Shown here: piece after piece, positions 35,630-45,129 of the stretch
Layout of the letters: every line of letters starts with the position of its first letter
Position numbering within the stretch: position 1 is the stretch's first letter
Origin: Flavobacteriaceae bacterium Ap0902
Lineage (GTDB): Bacteria; Bacteroidota; Bacteroidia; Flavobacteriales; Weeksellaceae
Reading direction: 5' to 3'
DNA: 64,000 bases
Assembly: GCA_009835005.1 (NCBI GenBank)
Contig: WTFG01000003.1
Span: 186,001-250,000 of the forward strand
Notes under the pieces: model-generated
Seen by the model: only the letters and a program-made list of their open reading frames with translations
Database searches by the model: none
What the model was told of the DNA's origin: nothing
Program-made: the position numbers and the translations under genes

Positions 35630-36388
35630 ATGAAGATATTTTTATCCCCAGCCAAGCGATTAGATGAGAATCCAGAAAAGGAATGGAGCTTAAAAACTAA
35701 GCCTCAATTTTTGAAGAATTCTAAAGAGTTAATGAATACTTTAAAAGAAAAATCTCCACAAGATTTAATGAAACTAATGAAAATTTCTGAGGATTTAGCA
35801 GATTTAAATTATGAGAGAAATCAAAAATGGCAAAACAATCCTAAGAAATCAGATAGCTACTCTGCTGGACTAATGTTTGACGGTGAAGTCTATCGTGGGT
35901 TTAGAGAAAATGCCTTTAGTGAAGACCAACTAAATTATTTAAACAAGAATGTATATATCCTGTCTGGACTCTATGGGATTCTTTCACCTACAGATATGGT
36001 AATGCCATATAGATTAGAAATGGGAACTAAACTAAAGGTGAAAGAAAAAGAAAATCTCCATGATTATTGGAAGGATACACTAACTCAATATGTAAATGAT
36101 AATACAGAGGAGGATGAAATTCTTTTGAATTTAGCGAGCAAAGAATATATGGGTGCTTTGGATACTAAAAAACTCCATGGCAAAGTGATTGATTTTAAAT
36201 TCAAGGATTATAAAAATGGAGATTTAAAACAAATCACGGTTTATATGAAGAAAGCACGGGGTGAAATGGCTAATTGGTGCATCCAAAATAATGCTAATAC
36301 AATAGATGATTTAAAAAAATTTAATAGAATGGATTATCAATATGATGATAATTTATCTACAGATAATACGCTAATATACACCAGGTAA
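35630..36388 (+). CDS. yaaA: Peroxide stress protein YaaA
   Basis: 252 residues. MKIFLSPAKRLDE at the N-terminus, NVYILSGLYGILSPTDMVMP YRLEMG in the centre and LLNLASKEY, then KKARGEMANWCIQNN are all YaaA (DUF328) landmarks. The family lowers free iron and protects DNA during peroxide stress. It is cytoplasmic and follows the DUF2382 stress genes on the same strand, though a terminator lies between. Length is normal. Confidence 0.95.
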   Translation: MKIFLSPAKRLDENPEKEWSLKTKPQFLKNSKELMNTLKEKSPQDLMKLMKISEDLADLNYERNQKWQNNPKKSDSYSAGLMFDGEVYRGFRENAFSEDQLNYLNKNVYILSGLYGILSPTDMVMPYRLEMGTKLKVKEKENLHDYWKDTLTQYVNDNTEEDEILLNLASKEYMGALDTKKLHGKVIDFKFKDYKNGDLKQITVYMKKARGEMANWCIQNNANTIDDLKKFNRMDYQYDDNLSTDNTLIYTR

Positions 36389-36403
36389 TCTTGAATAAAA
36401 CAA

Positions 36404-36841
36404 TTAACTATGCATAATTTTGTTCTGAATAAGCACATCTACAATCTTCCCCCCTAACCATGCACAAGGAAAGAAAATTAATATCAAACTAATTTGGTAC
36501 CAAGTGGGATGTTTGAATATAAAAATATCTATAACAGCTCCAGAGAATAATAAAGCCCCTACTAGAATTGCATAGGCCTGTCTTGCTTTTTTGACTAGAA
36601 AGGCTGTTGTTACTCCCCCAATCATAGCCCCAATACCACAAGATATAAGCAGGGCGATGAAGAAATTATCTGGTGCTTGTTTTAAAACAGATTGCCAGTA
36701 TATAAAGACATCTGCTTTCCGGGCAAGTTCTATATGCCCCAATTCGTCAAACCATGCCTTATTAGCAGTTATAGCTAACAAAATAATGGTTAATGCAACA
36801 GCTAATCCTGCTAAAACACTCAAAGTATTTCTTACCCACAT
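36404..36841 (-). CDS. Small four-helix membrane protein, uncharacterised
   Basis: 145 residues with four hydrophobic helices: residues about 7-27 (TLSVLAGLAVALTIILLAI), 60-83 (FIALLISCGIGAMIGGVTTA), 90-108 and 115-137. A Gly-rich helix pair suggests tight packing. No family with known function is recognised. It starts seven bases after the ridA stop and is probably the last gene of an lptD-ridA operon, so a link to the envelope is conceivable. Confidence 0.7.
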   Translation of the reverse strand: MWVRNTLSVLAGLAVALTIILLAITANKAWFDELGHIELARKADVFIYWQSVLKQAPDNFFIALLISCGIGAMIGGVTTAFLVKKARQAYAILVGALLFSGAVIDIFIFKHPTWYQISLILIFFPCAWLGGKIVDVLIQNKIMHS

Positions 36842-36847
36842 ATTCTT

Positions 36848-37225
36848 TTAAATTACGGCAATCATTGAAATTTCTACATGTACATTTTTTGGTAGTTGCG
36901 CTACTTGTACAGTTTCCCTTGCAGGTAATTTCTCTGGATCCAAATATGAGCCATATACCTCATTTATTACAGCAAAATCATCCATATTTTTTAAGAAAAT
37001 AGTAGATTTTATGACTTTAGAAAAATCTGTACCTGCTTTCTCTAATATAGCTTTTAAATTTTTCATCACCAATTTTGCTTCTTCTCTAGGTGTACCTCTT
37101 TTAAGTTCATTGGTTGATGGGTCTATCGCAATCTGCCCAGAGGTATAAATTATGTGATTATGAATTACCGCTTGACTATATGGTCCAATAGCCTTAGGGG
37201 CTTTATCTGTTTTTATAAATTCCAT
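36848..37225 (-). CDS. ridA: RidA family enamine/imine deaminase
   Basis: 125 residues. IGPYSQAVIHNHIIYTSGQI, VMKNLKAILEKAGTDFSKVI and PARETVQVAQLPKNVHVEI, the last holding the catalytic Arg of active RidA members. It hydrolyses reactive enamines produced by PLP enzymes. It starts four bases after the lptD stop. Confidence 0.95.
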   Translation of the reverse strand: MEFIKTDKAPKAIGPYSQAVIHNHIIYTSGQIAIDPSTNELKRGTPREEAKLVMKNLKAILEKAGTDFSKVIKSTIFLKNMDDFAVINEVYGSYLDPEKLPARETVQVAQLPKNVHVEISMIAVI

Positions 37226-37228
37226 GTT

Positions 37229-39865
37229 TTAAAAATTATTATTTCTAGATCTGAAGTTTCTCTCTTCATATTTAACAGCATCACGCAAGAAATTAGCCTT
37301 GATTCCTATAAAAAAGTTCCAAGTTTTATACTGTCCAAATGGATTCATACTAAAATCCAATACAAAACTACGCAAATCCCGGGAAAATGTTAAATAAGTA
37401 CCTGCAAAATCCATTTCTTGAATGTCCAAAGATGTGCGCCCACTAATCGCCCAATGAGGCGTAGGTGATATACTAGCCCGCATACCCACCGTTGTCGCAT
37501 TGGTTGTTGAGCCATCTAGTGCAGTAGTCACTCTATGAGACAAATTCATAGCTAAAGACCATGGCGTTAAAAACTGGGCATAATTCATATTATCAAAGTA
37601 AAAATCCTCATATCTAATCACACCTCTTGTATCATAGTTCATCACCCGTTCTCCAAAGATGTCTTGATTGAAATTATAACTTAAATTGATTCCATAATTA
37701 TTCAAACGTAGACTTCCTAATTTATCGATTCGCCTCCCATTAGGAAATTCATCTGTATAAATAACTTCATAAGGATCAAGTTGTGCATTAAAAGTTAATC
37801 CTACCTTATTTTGAAATAAACTGGTTCTTCCATTGATCCTAATTAAACCCAATCGCATACTATCTGCAGCAAAATTATAATTAGAATTTATATTCAAAGT
37901 CTCTAATATCTTAATTTTCTTAACCCCGTCTGTTGATTTTCTATCCCTAACCTTCATTTCTATGTTGTTAGCGATTCCAAAAGAAAGATTTTCTTGTAGA
38001 CCTCTTGTAGGCGCCCCATATACTCCCCCCTCAAAGATACTGTAGATTTGTTCAAAACCATCTCCATCTATAAAAGATCTATAATATCCCCAACCTTCTG
38101 TTCCAAAATCTGGTCTATAATTAAAACTAAGATTAGGTGACATCATATGTCTTATGGCTTTGATCATTTTGTCATCATCTGCCGTTCCAAATATCTTGGT
38201 TCCATACAAAGTAGTTTGAAGTCCCATGGATACGCCAAAGGTCCTATATGATTTAAAACCATTCCTATCTTCTGTTATAATTTGATCTGCTGAGGCATCA
38301 TAATATCTCTCTACGGTATTCAAAGTCCAAACCTCATCATAATTAGCACCAAAATTTAGAGGGAAATAATTAAAAAGCGTTGTCCCTGTATTTAATAACA
38401 AAGTATTTTTAGCTCCCGTGTTTGTATCATCAAACATTTCTTTTTTAAAAACTTCATCTTCATTGGTATTAATTTCATTGAGCAATGTAAAGTTATACGT
38501 CATGCCCAGAGATTGCAGCATTCCTTTTTTGGGTCCATTTTTTGGAGCAAAGGGATAAATCCTACTCATATTCAATGCAAATGAAGGCAATTGCAAAAAT
38601 ACAGCAGCAGGCTCATCACTACCTGTATTAACTCTTTGATTATGCATTAAATTTAAAGAAGCACTAAATGGGCTGTTGGGCCAATTTTTGGTAAGGTTAA
38701 CAGATGAGTTAACATTATTATTCAAATAATCACCGCTGGCGATCCCATAATTGTTAATGCCTTGTTGGTAATATTTAGAGCTTTGTAGATTTACACTTGC
38801 ATTAAATGTTAAATTAGGATTAGATTTAGGATCCTGCCTATGCGTCCAACGCAAATTGTAATTAGTGGACTTATTGTATGAAGGCAGACCCTTAATTCCT
38901 CTAATGTTCTTCTCCCAATCAAAATTAAAAGTTCCAGAGAATTTGTACCTCACTTTATAATTTGATAATGCATGTAGACCTAAGCTTCCTTTGGTATATA
39001 CATCTCCCGTAAAAGCTAAATCTACATATTCCCCCAACGGCAAATAAAGCCCAAGTCCTTGAATATAAAAACCTAGATTCTCTCTTTCCCCAAAACTTGG
39101 AAGCAGTATTCCTGCACTACGCTTGGAACCTGTGGGTAAAAAAGCAAATGGCAAAGTCAAAGGTGTTGTGATATCATAGATTTTCATGACAATAGGTCCA
39201 GTTACAACTTTGTTTTGATCACCCTTAATTAACTTGCCCACTTGTGCTTCTAAATGATAATCTGCAATTGTATCTTTTCTATCTATGAAATACTCATCTG
39301 TAGTGTAGGCTATTTTGCGCATTCCAGATATAGAATCATTATATTGTTTTACAACTCCAGCCACAACCACGCCACGATCTGTACCCATACTTTCCTCTGT
39401 ACGCACATTGAAGGCTTTTCCTTTGGTGGTATTAATATTATAAGTGAAACTACCATATTCTAATTCTCTCCCTCCTTGTTTAAAAATACTTGGTTCTATG
39501 ACTTTACCAGTAGAGTCTTGTTTTCCAACGGCATATAAATTACCCGTTTTTAAATCTACTTCTATATAATCTGCCATGATTTCCATGTCCAAATATTTAA
39601 CCACCGCATTAGTCACCAAATAAGTTCTCTGATTTTTGGGATCAAAGTATTGTTCTTCTGAGGTGTAATCTATAATATCTTCAATTTTTTCTTGCCCGGC
39701 ATTTGGGGAATCAATAGAATCAACAATGGACGGAGTTTCTGAAATCCTTGTAATTGAATCATTTTGGGGTATGGTAACGCGCTGTTCTTCAACTTGCGCC
39801 ATAAGCAAACCAAAAAAGAGGATAAAAAATATACGAATGCAAATTGTAAAACCGTTATAAACCAA
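37229..39865 (-). CDS. lptD: LPS-assembly protein LptD
   Basis: 878 residues. The only usable start in the region is TTG at 39865, giving the signal peptide ending FFGLLMAQ; no in-frame ATG lies upstream of the signal. An LptA-like jellyroll (about 70-230: YLDMEIMADYIEVDLKTGNL) is followed by an Asn/Tyr-rich 26-strand-type barrel with alternating strands to the C-terminal RNNNF. LptD forms the outer-membrane LPS insertion gate with LptE. Homologues in Flavobacteriaceae are often labelled putative. It is divergent from the amidase gene across 60 bases and coupled to ridA. Confidence 0.9.
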   Translation of the reverse strand: MVYNGFTICIRIFFILFFGLLMAQVEEQRVTIPQNDSITRISETPSIVDSIDSPNAGQEKIEDIIDYTSEEQYFDPKNQRTYLVTNAVVKYLDMEIMADYIEVDLKTGNLYAVGKQDSTGKVIEPSIFKQGGRELEYGSFTYNINTTKGKAFNVRTEESMGTDRGVVVAGVVKQYNDSISGMRKIAYTTDEYFIDRKDTIADYHLEAQVGKLIKGDQNKVVTGPIVMKIYDITTPLTLPFAFLPTGSKRSAGILLPSFGERENLGFYIQGLGLYLPLGEYVDLAFTGDVYTKGSLGLHALSNYKVRYKFSGTFNFDWEKNIRGIKGLPSYNKSTNYNLRWTHRQDPKSNPNLTFNASVNLQSSKYYQQGINNYGIASGDYLNNNVNSSVNLTKNWPNSPFSASLNLMHNQRVNTGSDEPAAVFLQLPSFALNMSRIYPFAPKNGPKKGMLQSLGMTYNFTLLNEINTNEDEVFKKEMFDDTNTGAKNTLLLNTGTTLFNYFPLNFGANYDEVWTLNTVERYYDASADQIITEDRNGFKSYRTFGVSMGLQTTLYGTKIFGTADDDKMIKAIRHMMSPNLSFNYRPDFGTEGWGYYRSFIDGDGFEQIYSIFEGGVYGAPTRGLQENLSFGIANNIEMKVRDRKSTDGVKKIKILETLNINSNYNFAADSMRLGLIRINGRTSLFQNKVGLTFNAQLDPYEVIYTDEFPNGRRIDKLGSLRLNNYGINLSYNFNQDIFGERVMNYDTRGVIRYEDFYFDNMNYAQFLTPWSLAMNLSHRVTTALDGSTTNATTVGMRASISPTPHWAISGRTSLDIQEMDFAGTYLTFSRDLRSFVLDFSMNPFGQYKTWNFFIGIKANFLRDAVKYEERNFRSRNNNF

Positions 39866-39876
39866 GTCTGATTTTT

Positions 39877-39884
39877 TACTTTTG
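39877..39884 (+). promoter_or_regulatory. Minus-7 element of the amidase gene
   Basis: TACTTTTG, matching TAnnTTTG, in the 60-base divergent spacer between lptD and the amidase. A correctly spaced minus-33 TTG was not found. Confidence 0.5.
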
Positions 39885-39925
39885 TAGATAATTAAGCGAT
39901 AAAATTATAAAAATTTAAATCCTTT

Positions 39926-41296
39926 ATGAACACATTAACGCAGATTAACATCAAATACTTGATATTTTCTATCATATTTCTCTTTTCCTTGGGTGCCATG
40001 AAGGCTCAAAAAAGTAATGAGAAGTTCGTGTTAGTCCTAGATGCTGGTCACGGTGGCAAAGATCCAGGGACCCGAGGGGTCGTCCAAAATGAGAAATATA
40101 TAGCCTTAGATATCACATTGCGATTAGGGAAACTCATAGAAGACTACTTTAAAGATGATATCAAAGTTATATATACAAGGAGAGATGATCGGTTCATAGA
40201 GCTCCATGAACGTGCCAATATAGCAAATAGAAATCACGCAGATTTGTTTGTATCTATCCATTGTAATGCGGCACATCCTGGGGCAAAAGGAACGGAAACT
40301 TTTGTCCTAGGTACAGAATCTCACAGATCTAATGCTAATTTTGATGTCGTGAAAAGAGAGAATTCTGTGATCCTTTTAGAAGAGGATCATCAAGAACATT
40401 ATGAGGGTTTTGATCCTAAATCACCAGAGTCTGTGATTGGATTAACCTTGATGCAGAGTGTGCATTTAGAAAACAGTCTGCTCTTTGCCCGCAAAGTTGA
40501 GGAGAACTTTATAAAAAGAGATAAGAGGTTTAGTAGAGGAGTTAAACAACACGGTTTTTTAGTATTAGTTAGAACTGCTACACCCTCTGTATTAATAGAG
40601 ACAGGTTTTATTTCTAATCCAGAGGAAGGTAGATATTTGGCAACAGCAGAAGGCCAAAAAGCTACTGCAGAATCTATTTTTGAGGCTTTTAAATATTATA
40701 AAAACGAATGGGATATTAAAAGGGGAAGTTCTGTTTCTAACAAACCTCCCAAACAAGCAGAAGTAAAAAACCCAGAGCCAGAAAAACCAGTAGATGGCAA
40801 AATATTCAAAATTCAGTTCCTAACCAGCAAAAGAAGATATCGATTAACAGCACCACAATTAAAAGGTTTAAGACCCATAGAAATTGTAAAATCTGGTGAT
40901 GTTTATAAATATTATTATGGCAAAACTAGCCTAGCATCTAAAAGAGATGAATATCTAAATAGGGCTAAAAAAGCAGGCTTTCCAGATGCCTTTGTAGCTG
41001 AATTTAATACTAAACCTATCTCTTCTTCTCCTAAAGCCAATAATAATGACTCCCCATCTGTGACAGGTACTGGATATAGAATACAAATTCTAACATCTCA
41101 ACGCAATTATAATAATAATGCACCTCAAATGAAAGGAGTAAAGCCCATAGATAAGATAGAAACTAATGGATTATATAGATACTATTATGGCTGGTTTAAG
41201 AATGAAAATGAAGCAAAAAAAGCATTGGAAAATATCAAGTCCAAAGGTTTTCCAGACGCATTTACAGTTAAATTTGTTAAGGGTAAAAAGTATTAA
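39926..41296 (+). CDS. N-acetylmuramoyl-L-alanine amidase with two SPOR-like repeats
   Basis: 456 residues with a signal peptide (FLFSLGAMKAQ). Amidase_3 domain (about 34-265): LDAGHGGKDPGTRG (zinc His), RRDDRFIELHERANIAN, VSIHCNAAHPGAKGTETFVL (zinc His) and SVLIETGFISNPEEG (catalytic Glu). A proline-rich linker joins two tandem 65-residue SPOR-like modules starting FKIQFLTSKRRY and YRIQILTSQRNY, each ending GFPDAF. It cleaves peptide stems during cell separation. It is upstream of the MlaD gene, probably in one operon. Confidence 0.92.
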   Translation: MNTLTQINIKYLIFSIIFLFSLGAMKAQKSNEKFVLVLDAGHGGKDPGTRGVVQNEKYIALDITLRLGKLIEDYFKDDIKVIYTRRDDRFIELHERANIANRNHADLFVSIHCNAAHPGAKGTETFVLGTESHRSNANFDVVKRENSVILLEEDHQEHYEGFDPKSPESVIGLTLMQSVHLENSLLFARKVEENFIKRDKRFSRGVKQHGFLVLVRTATPSVLIETGFISNPEEGRYLATAEGQKATAESIFEAFKYYKNEWDIKRGSSVSNKPPKQAEVKNPEPEKPVDGKIFKIQFLTSKRRYRLTAPQLKGLRPIEIVKSGDVYKYYYGKTSLASKRDEYLNRAKKAGFPDAFVAEFNTKPISSSPKANNNDSPSVTGTGYRIQILTSQRNYNNNAPQMKGVKPIDKIETNGLYRYYYGWFKNENEAKKALENIKSKGFPDAFTVKFVKGKKY

Positions 41297-41353
41297 ATAT
41301 ATATTCTAACTAAAGCTTTATATTTGCAATAATAAATAACTAAAGTAAATACA

Positions 41354-42352
41354 TTGAAAATATCTAAAGAGGTTAAGGTAGGAATCATCGCTATTGTTAC
41401 TATGGCTGCGTTTTTCTGGCTATTCAAATTCTTGCAAGGAGAAAATATTTTCTCTAGTGGTAGAACTTTCTATGTTAAATATAGTAATGTAGACGGTTTA
41501 CAACCTACAAAGCCAGTAAATGTTAATGGCTTGCGAATTGGGAAAGTAGATGATATCATTATTAAAGAAACACCCGATAGTCTATACTTCTTGGTAAAGA
41601 TGACCATAGAAGAAGATTTACAGTTCTCTAAAAACACCGTTGCAGAAATCTATGAACCAGGGATTCTTGCAGGTAAAATGATTCAATTAAACTTAGATTA
41701 TTCTGGAGAAATAGCAAAAGACGGGGATACATTGCAGGCAGCATCCAGCGCTTCTCTAATGCGCATGGTTTCCGATAAATTAAAACCCACTCAAAATAGA
41801 TTAGATAGCGTGCTGGTCACTTTAAACGGTGCATTGGGGCAATTTAGCAAATTAGCAGATGAAGAAACCAATCAAAGTTTAAAATCTGTTTTGAAATCGC
41901 TAGATGCATCCATCATTGCACTAGGAGAAACTGCTACCTCATTGAGGCTAACCTCTGAAAATGCAAGTACATTGTTTGTGAATGCAGATAATAAATTAGA
42001 TGAGGTCACAGCCAATACCAATACCATGGTTAAAACGACAACTAAGGCTATTGATAAGTATGGGGATGTTGCACAAAAATTGAATGAATCTAAATTAGAT
42101 GAAACTTTAGCCCAGATTAACGAAGCTTCTCATTCCCTCAAGACAACTTTAAATAGAATTGAAACGGCAGATGGTTCTTTAAATGGGCTGATTAACGATA
42201 AGACATTATATAACAACCTGAATGAAATGTCTCATAATCTAAATATTTTAATAGAAGATTTAAAACATAATCCAGACAGGTATGTTCAATTTTCTATCTT
42301 CGGGAAGAAGCATGTTCAAAAAGAAAATGTTATCTTAGTAGAAGAAAAATAA
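41354..42352 (+). CDS. MlaD/MCE-family lipid transport protein
   Basis: 332 residues, starting at TTG 41354. One N-terminal membrane helix (about 8-26) anchors it, then a single MCE domain (about 35-115: YVKYSNVDGLQPTKPVNVNG, IYEPGILAGKMIQL). The rest is a long coiled-coil region rich in Leu/Ser/Thr (150-310). MCE proteins make lipid channels or tunnels across the periplasm. Its place after the amidase and the outer-membrane-biased neighbours suggest a role in envelope lipid balance. ATPase and permease partners are not in the window. Confidence 0.88.
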   Translation: MKISKEVKVGIIAIVTMAAFFWLFKFLQGENIFSSGRTFYVKYSNVDGLQPTKPVNVNGLRIGKVDDIIIKETPDSLYFLVKMTIEEDLQFSKNTVAEIYEPGILAGKMIQLNLDYSGEIAKDGDTLQAASSASLMRMVSDKLKPTQNRLDSVLVTLNGALGQFSKLADEETNQSLKSVLKSLDASIIALGETATSLRLTSENASTLFVNADNKLDEVTANTNTMVKTTTKAIDKYGDVAQKLNESKLDETLAQINEASHSLKTTLNRIETADGSLNGLINDKTLYNNLNEMSHNLNILIEDLKHNPDRYVQFSIFGKKHVQKENVILVEEK

Positions 42353-42356
42353 AATC

Positions 42357-43688
42357 ATGGACAGCCTTAGTTATCTATCTCAAATGTTTTTCTTGATTGC
42401 ACTTGTCTGCGGTATTGGGTTCTTTATTTTTAACGTAAGGAAAGTTTTTAGGAACATTAATTTAGGTAGACCTACAAACCGCACAGATAATCCTAACGAA
42501 CGTTGGACACTAATGACTAAGGTTGCTTTAGGTCAAAGCAAAATGGTTGTAAGGCCAGTAGCTGGAATTCTGCATATATTAGTTTATGCTGGTTTTATCA
42601 TTATTAATCTAGAAGTTCTAGAAATAATTATAGATGGTCTTTTTGGCACGCATAGAGTATTTTCTTTTCTGGGTCCTGTATATGATGCATTGATTGGTAG
42701 TTTTGAGGTATTAGCATTGCTAGTTATAGTAGCCGTAATTATATTTTGGATAAGAAGAAATATTCAAAAAATTCCACGGTTCTGGAAAAGAGAAATGAAG
42801 GGATGGCCTAAAGATGACGCAAATTATATTTTATATATAGAATGTGTTTTGATGTTAGCTTTCCTTTCCATGAATGCGGCAGATTATTATGCGCATGCCA
42901 ATGCAGGAGAAGATTTAGCGGGATCGTTTCCGATTTCAAAGAATTTATTCTTCTTTTTTAATTCCTTTGGCACAGAAACGCTACACATCATAGAGAGGGT
43001 CATGTGGTGGTTTCATATTCTAGGAATTTTATTTTTTCTAAACTATTTATATTACTCAAAGCACTTCCATATTCTATCTGCTTTTCCCAATGTATGGTTT
43101 TCCAAACTAGAGCCTAAAGGGCAGTTAAACAACTTGGAAAGCGTTAAAAATGAAGTGAAATTAATGATGGATCCCAATGCAGACCCCTTTGCTGCACCTT
43201 CTGGAGACACTACTGCCGTGCCAGAAACTTTTGGAGCAAAAGATGTCTTTGATTTAACCAAAGTTCAATTATTAAATGCATATTCCTGCACAGAATGTGG
43301 TAGATGCACTTCTGAATGTCCTGCGAATATCACGGGTAAAAAGTTATCTCCACGAAAAATTATGATGGATACACGTGATCGTCTAGAAGATGTTGGTAAA
43401 AACATAGACAAGAATGATGGTAAGTTTGTGGATGATGGTAAAAAACTAATCGGTGATTATATTCAACCAGAAGAAATCTGGGCATGTACCTCTTGTAACG
43501 CTTGTACGCAGGCATGTCCTATAAACATAGATCCTTTATCTATCATTATAGATATTAGAAGATATTTGGTGATGGAAGAATCAGCAGCTCCAATGGAATT
43601 GAATCTAATGATGCAAAACGTTGAGAACAATGGTGCGCCATGGCAATTCAATATTGCGGATAGATTAAACTGGGCAGAGAGTAACTAA
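42357..43688 (+). CDS. Membrane-bound 4Fe-4S dicluster oxidoreductase subunit
   Basis: 443 residues. Six hydrophobic helices (residues 1-250) with heme-like His positions (ILHILVYAGF, WWFHILGILFF) are followed by two ferredoxin clusters, CTECGRCTSECPANITG and CTSCNACTQACPIN, each with four Cys and a trailing Pro. The fold resembles the HdrE/HdrC or GlpC-type electron carriers feeding the quinone pool. Relatives are usually followed by a separate CCG-domain protein, which is absent here. The spacing of four bases to the MlaD gene suggests one operon. Confidence 0.88.
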   Translation: MDSLSYLSQMFFLIALVCGIGFFIFNVRKVFRNINLGRPTNRTDNPNERWTLMTKVALGQSKMVVRPVAGILHILVYAGFIIINLEVLEIIIDGLFGTHRVFSFLGPVYDALIGSFEVLALLVIVAVIIFWIRRNIQKIPRFWKREMKGWPKDDANYILYIECVLMLAFLSMNAADYYAHANAGEDLAGSFPISKNLFFFFNSFGTETLHIIERVMWWFHILGILFFLNYLYYSKHFHILSAFPNVWFSKLEPKGQLNNLESVKNEVKLMMDPNADPFAAPSGDTTAVPETFGAKDVFDLTKVQLLNAYSCTECGRCTSECPANITGKKLSPRKIMMDTRDRLEDVGKNIDKNDGKFVDDGKKLIGDYIQPEEIWACTSCNACTQACPINIDPLSIIIDIRRYLVMEESAAPMELNLMMQNVENNGAPWQFNIADRLNWAESN

Positions 43689-43711
43689 AATATTAAGATG
43701 AATTATAAACC

Positions 43712-43752
43712 ATTCAAAGAGCAGGAGATTAATTTATTCCTGCTCTTTGAAT
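43712..43752. terminator. Bidirectional terminator between convergent genes
   Basis: 15-base arms ATTCAAAGAGCAGGA and TCCTGCTCTTTGAAT around an 11-base loop. Confidence 0.92.
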
Positions 43753-43754
43753 AT

Positions 43755-45044
43755 TTATAAATCTTTTTGCTTAATGAATGATAATAAGTGTATAGCAACA
43801 ATAAAGAAAATACTTAAAGTTAAAGCAGCATATTGCATACTCCCAGTGAAATATAATACTTGCGCAAAGATAAAACTACCCAGAATCAAGGCTATCTTTT
43901 CTATGATATCATAAAAGCTAAAAAAGATGGTGTTGTCATTTGACTGCGGTAACAGTTTAGAATAAGTGGATCTTGTTAAGGCTTGTACACCACCTAAAAC
44001 TAGACCTACGGCGGCACCTAATCCATAAAATTGATATTCAACATAGAGATTATCTTTATCCATTAAAAAAGCAGAAAAGCAGATCCCAGCCCAAATTAAT
44101 AACCCAATTTTTAAAGATATTAAATTTCCAAACTTGGTAGATAATCTAGAAAATAAATAAGATCCTAATATGGCGACAAATTGAATCACAAGAATGGTGA
44201 TTATTAATTTAGAAGAGTCTAATTCTAGTTCTTTATCACCAAAGCGTGTAGCCATGTAATTGATGGTTTGAATTCCAACACTCAAAGAAAAAAAAGCGAT
44301 TAAATAAAGTTTTAAATCTTTATAAGTAAAGAGATATTTACCAACTAGAAATAGTTCCCGATGCGCACTTTTCCAAATGGATTTTGTTTTTTTGAGATCT
44401 GGTTTCGTATAACTATTGGGTAAATGTTTAAAGGTAACTTGTGCAAATCCAATCCACCATAATGCCACTAGAATAAAGGAATACCTAGTAAGGCTTTCGT
44501 CTATTACCATGATTAAGATAAGGCATAGAATAAGTAAAATCGCAGAACCTAAATATCCGTAGATAAATCCTTGGGCACTTAAACTGTCCTGCCTTTCTTT
44601 GCTTGCTATTTCTGGTAAATACGCATTGTAGAAAACCAAACTACCCCAGTACCCTACACTAGCCAATACACTGCCTCCCACACCAATCCATAATGTCTGT
44701 TCACCAGTAAAAAAGAATAAAGAGGCACAGCCTAGCGAACCCAGAATAGAGAAAATCTTGAGGAATAATTTCTTGTTTCCAATCTTATCTGCGATGGCAG
44801 AAAGAATAGGAGAAATTAAAACCACAATGATGAAGGATGCAGTAATGGAATAAGAATATAAAATATCCTTGTCAGAAAAGTCTATTCCATATACTTTTAT
44901 AGCATTACTACCCTCTAATACCGCACCAAAATAAATAGGAAATATAGCCGTTGTAATCACCAAGGAATATACGGAATTAGCCCAATCGTAGAAGGCCCAA
45001 GCGAACTGTTGTTTTTTTAATTCTTTGCTTATTTCCATATACAT
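43755..45044 (-). CDS. MFS transporter (UMF1-like)
   Basis: 429 residues with about 12 hydrophobic helices. AWAFYDWANSVYSLVITT at the N-terminus is the hallmark of the UMF1/Atg22-like MFS branch; PILSAIADKIGNKKLFLK is the loop motif after TM2. GLGAAVGLVLGGVQALTRST resembles the second-half motif. Substrate is unknown; Atg22 relatives export amino acids. Two in-frame ATGs (45044, 45038) are possible. It stands alone, with the FAD oxidase upstream. Confidence 0.9.
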   Translation of the reverse strand: MYMEISKELKKQQFAWAFYDWANSVYSLVITTAIFPIYFGAVLEGSNAIKVYGIDFSDKDILYSYSITASFIIVVLISPILSAIADKIGNKKLFLKIFSILGSLGCASLFFFTGEQTLWIGVGGSVLASVGYWGSLVFYNAYLPEIASKERQDSLSAQGFIYGYLGSAILLILCLILIMVIDESLTRYSFILVALWWIGFAQVTFKHLPNSYTKPDLKKTKSIWKSAHRELFLVGKYLFTYKDLKLYLIAFFSLSVGIQTINYMATRFGDKELELDSSKLIITILVIQFVAILGSYLFSRLSTKFGNLISLKIGLLIWAGICFSAFLMDKDNLYVEYQFYGLGAAVGLVLGGVQALTRSTYSKLLPQSNDNTIFFSFYDIIEKIALILGSFIFAQVLYFTGSMQYAALTLSIFFIVAIHLLSFIKQKDL

Positions 45045-45129
45045 ATTTCTGATATAATAATATAGGCGGATTGTCTACATCTTAATTTGTTTAAATATAT
45101 AACATTCTTTGAAATGATAAATAGAAGGA

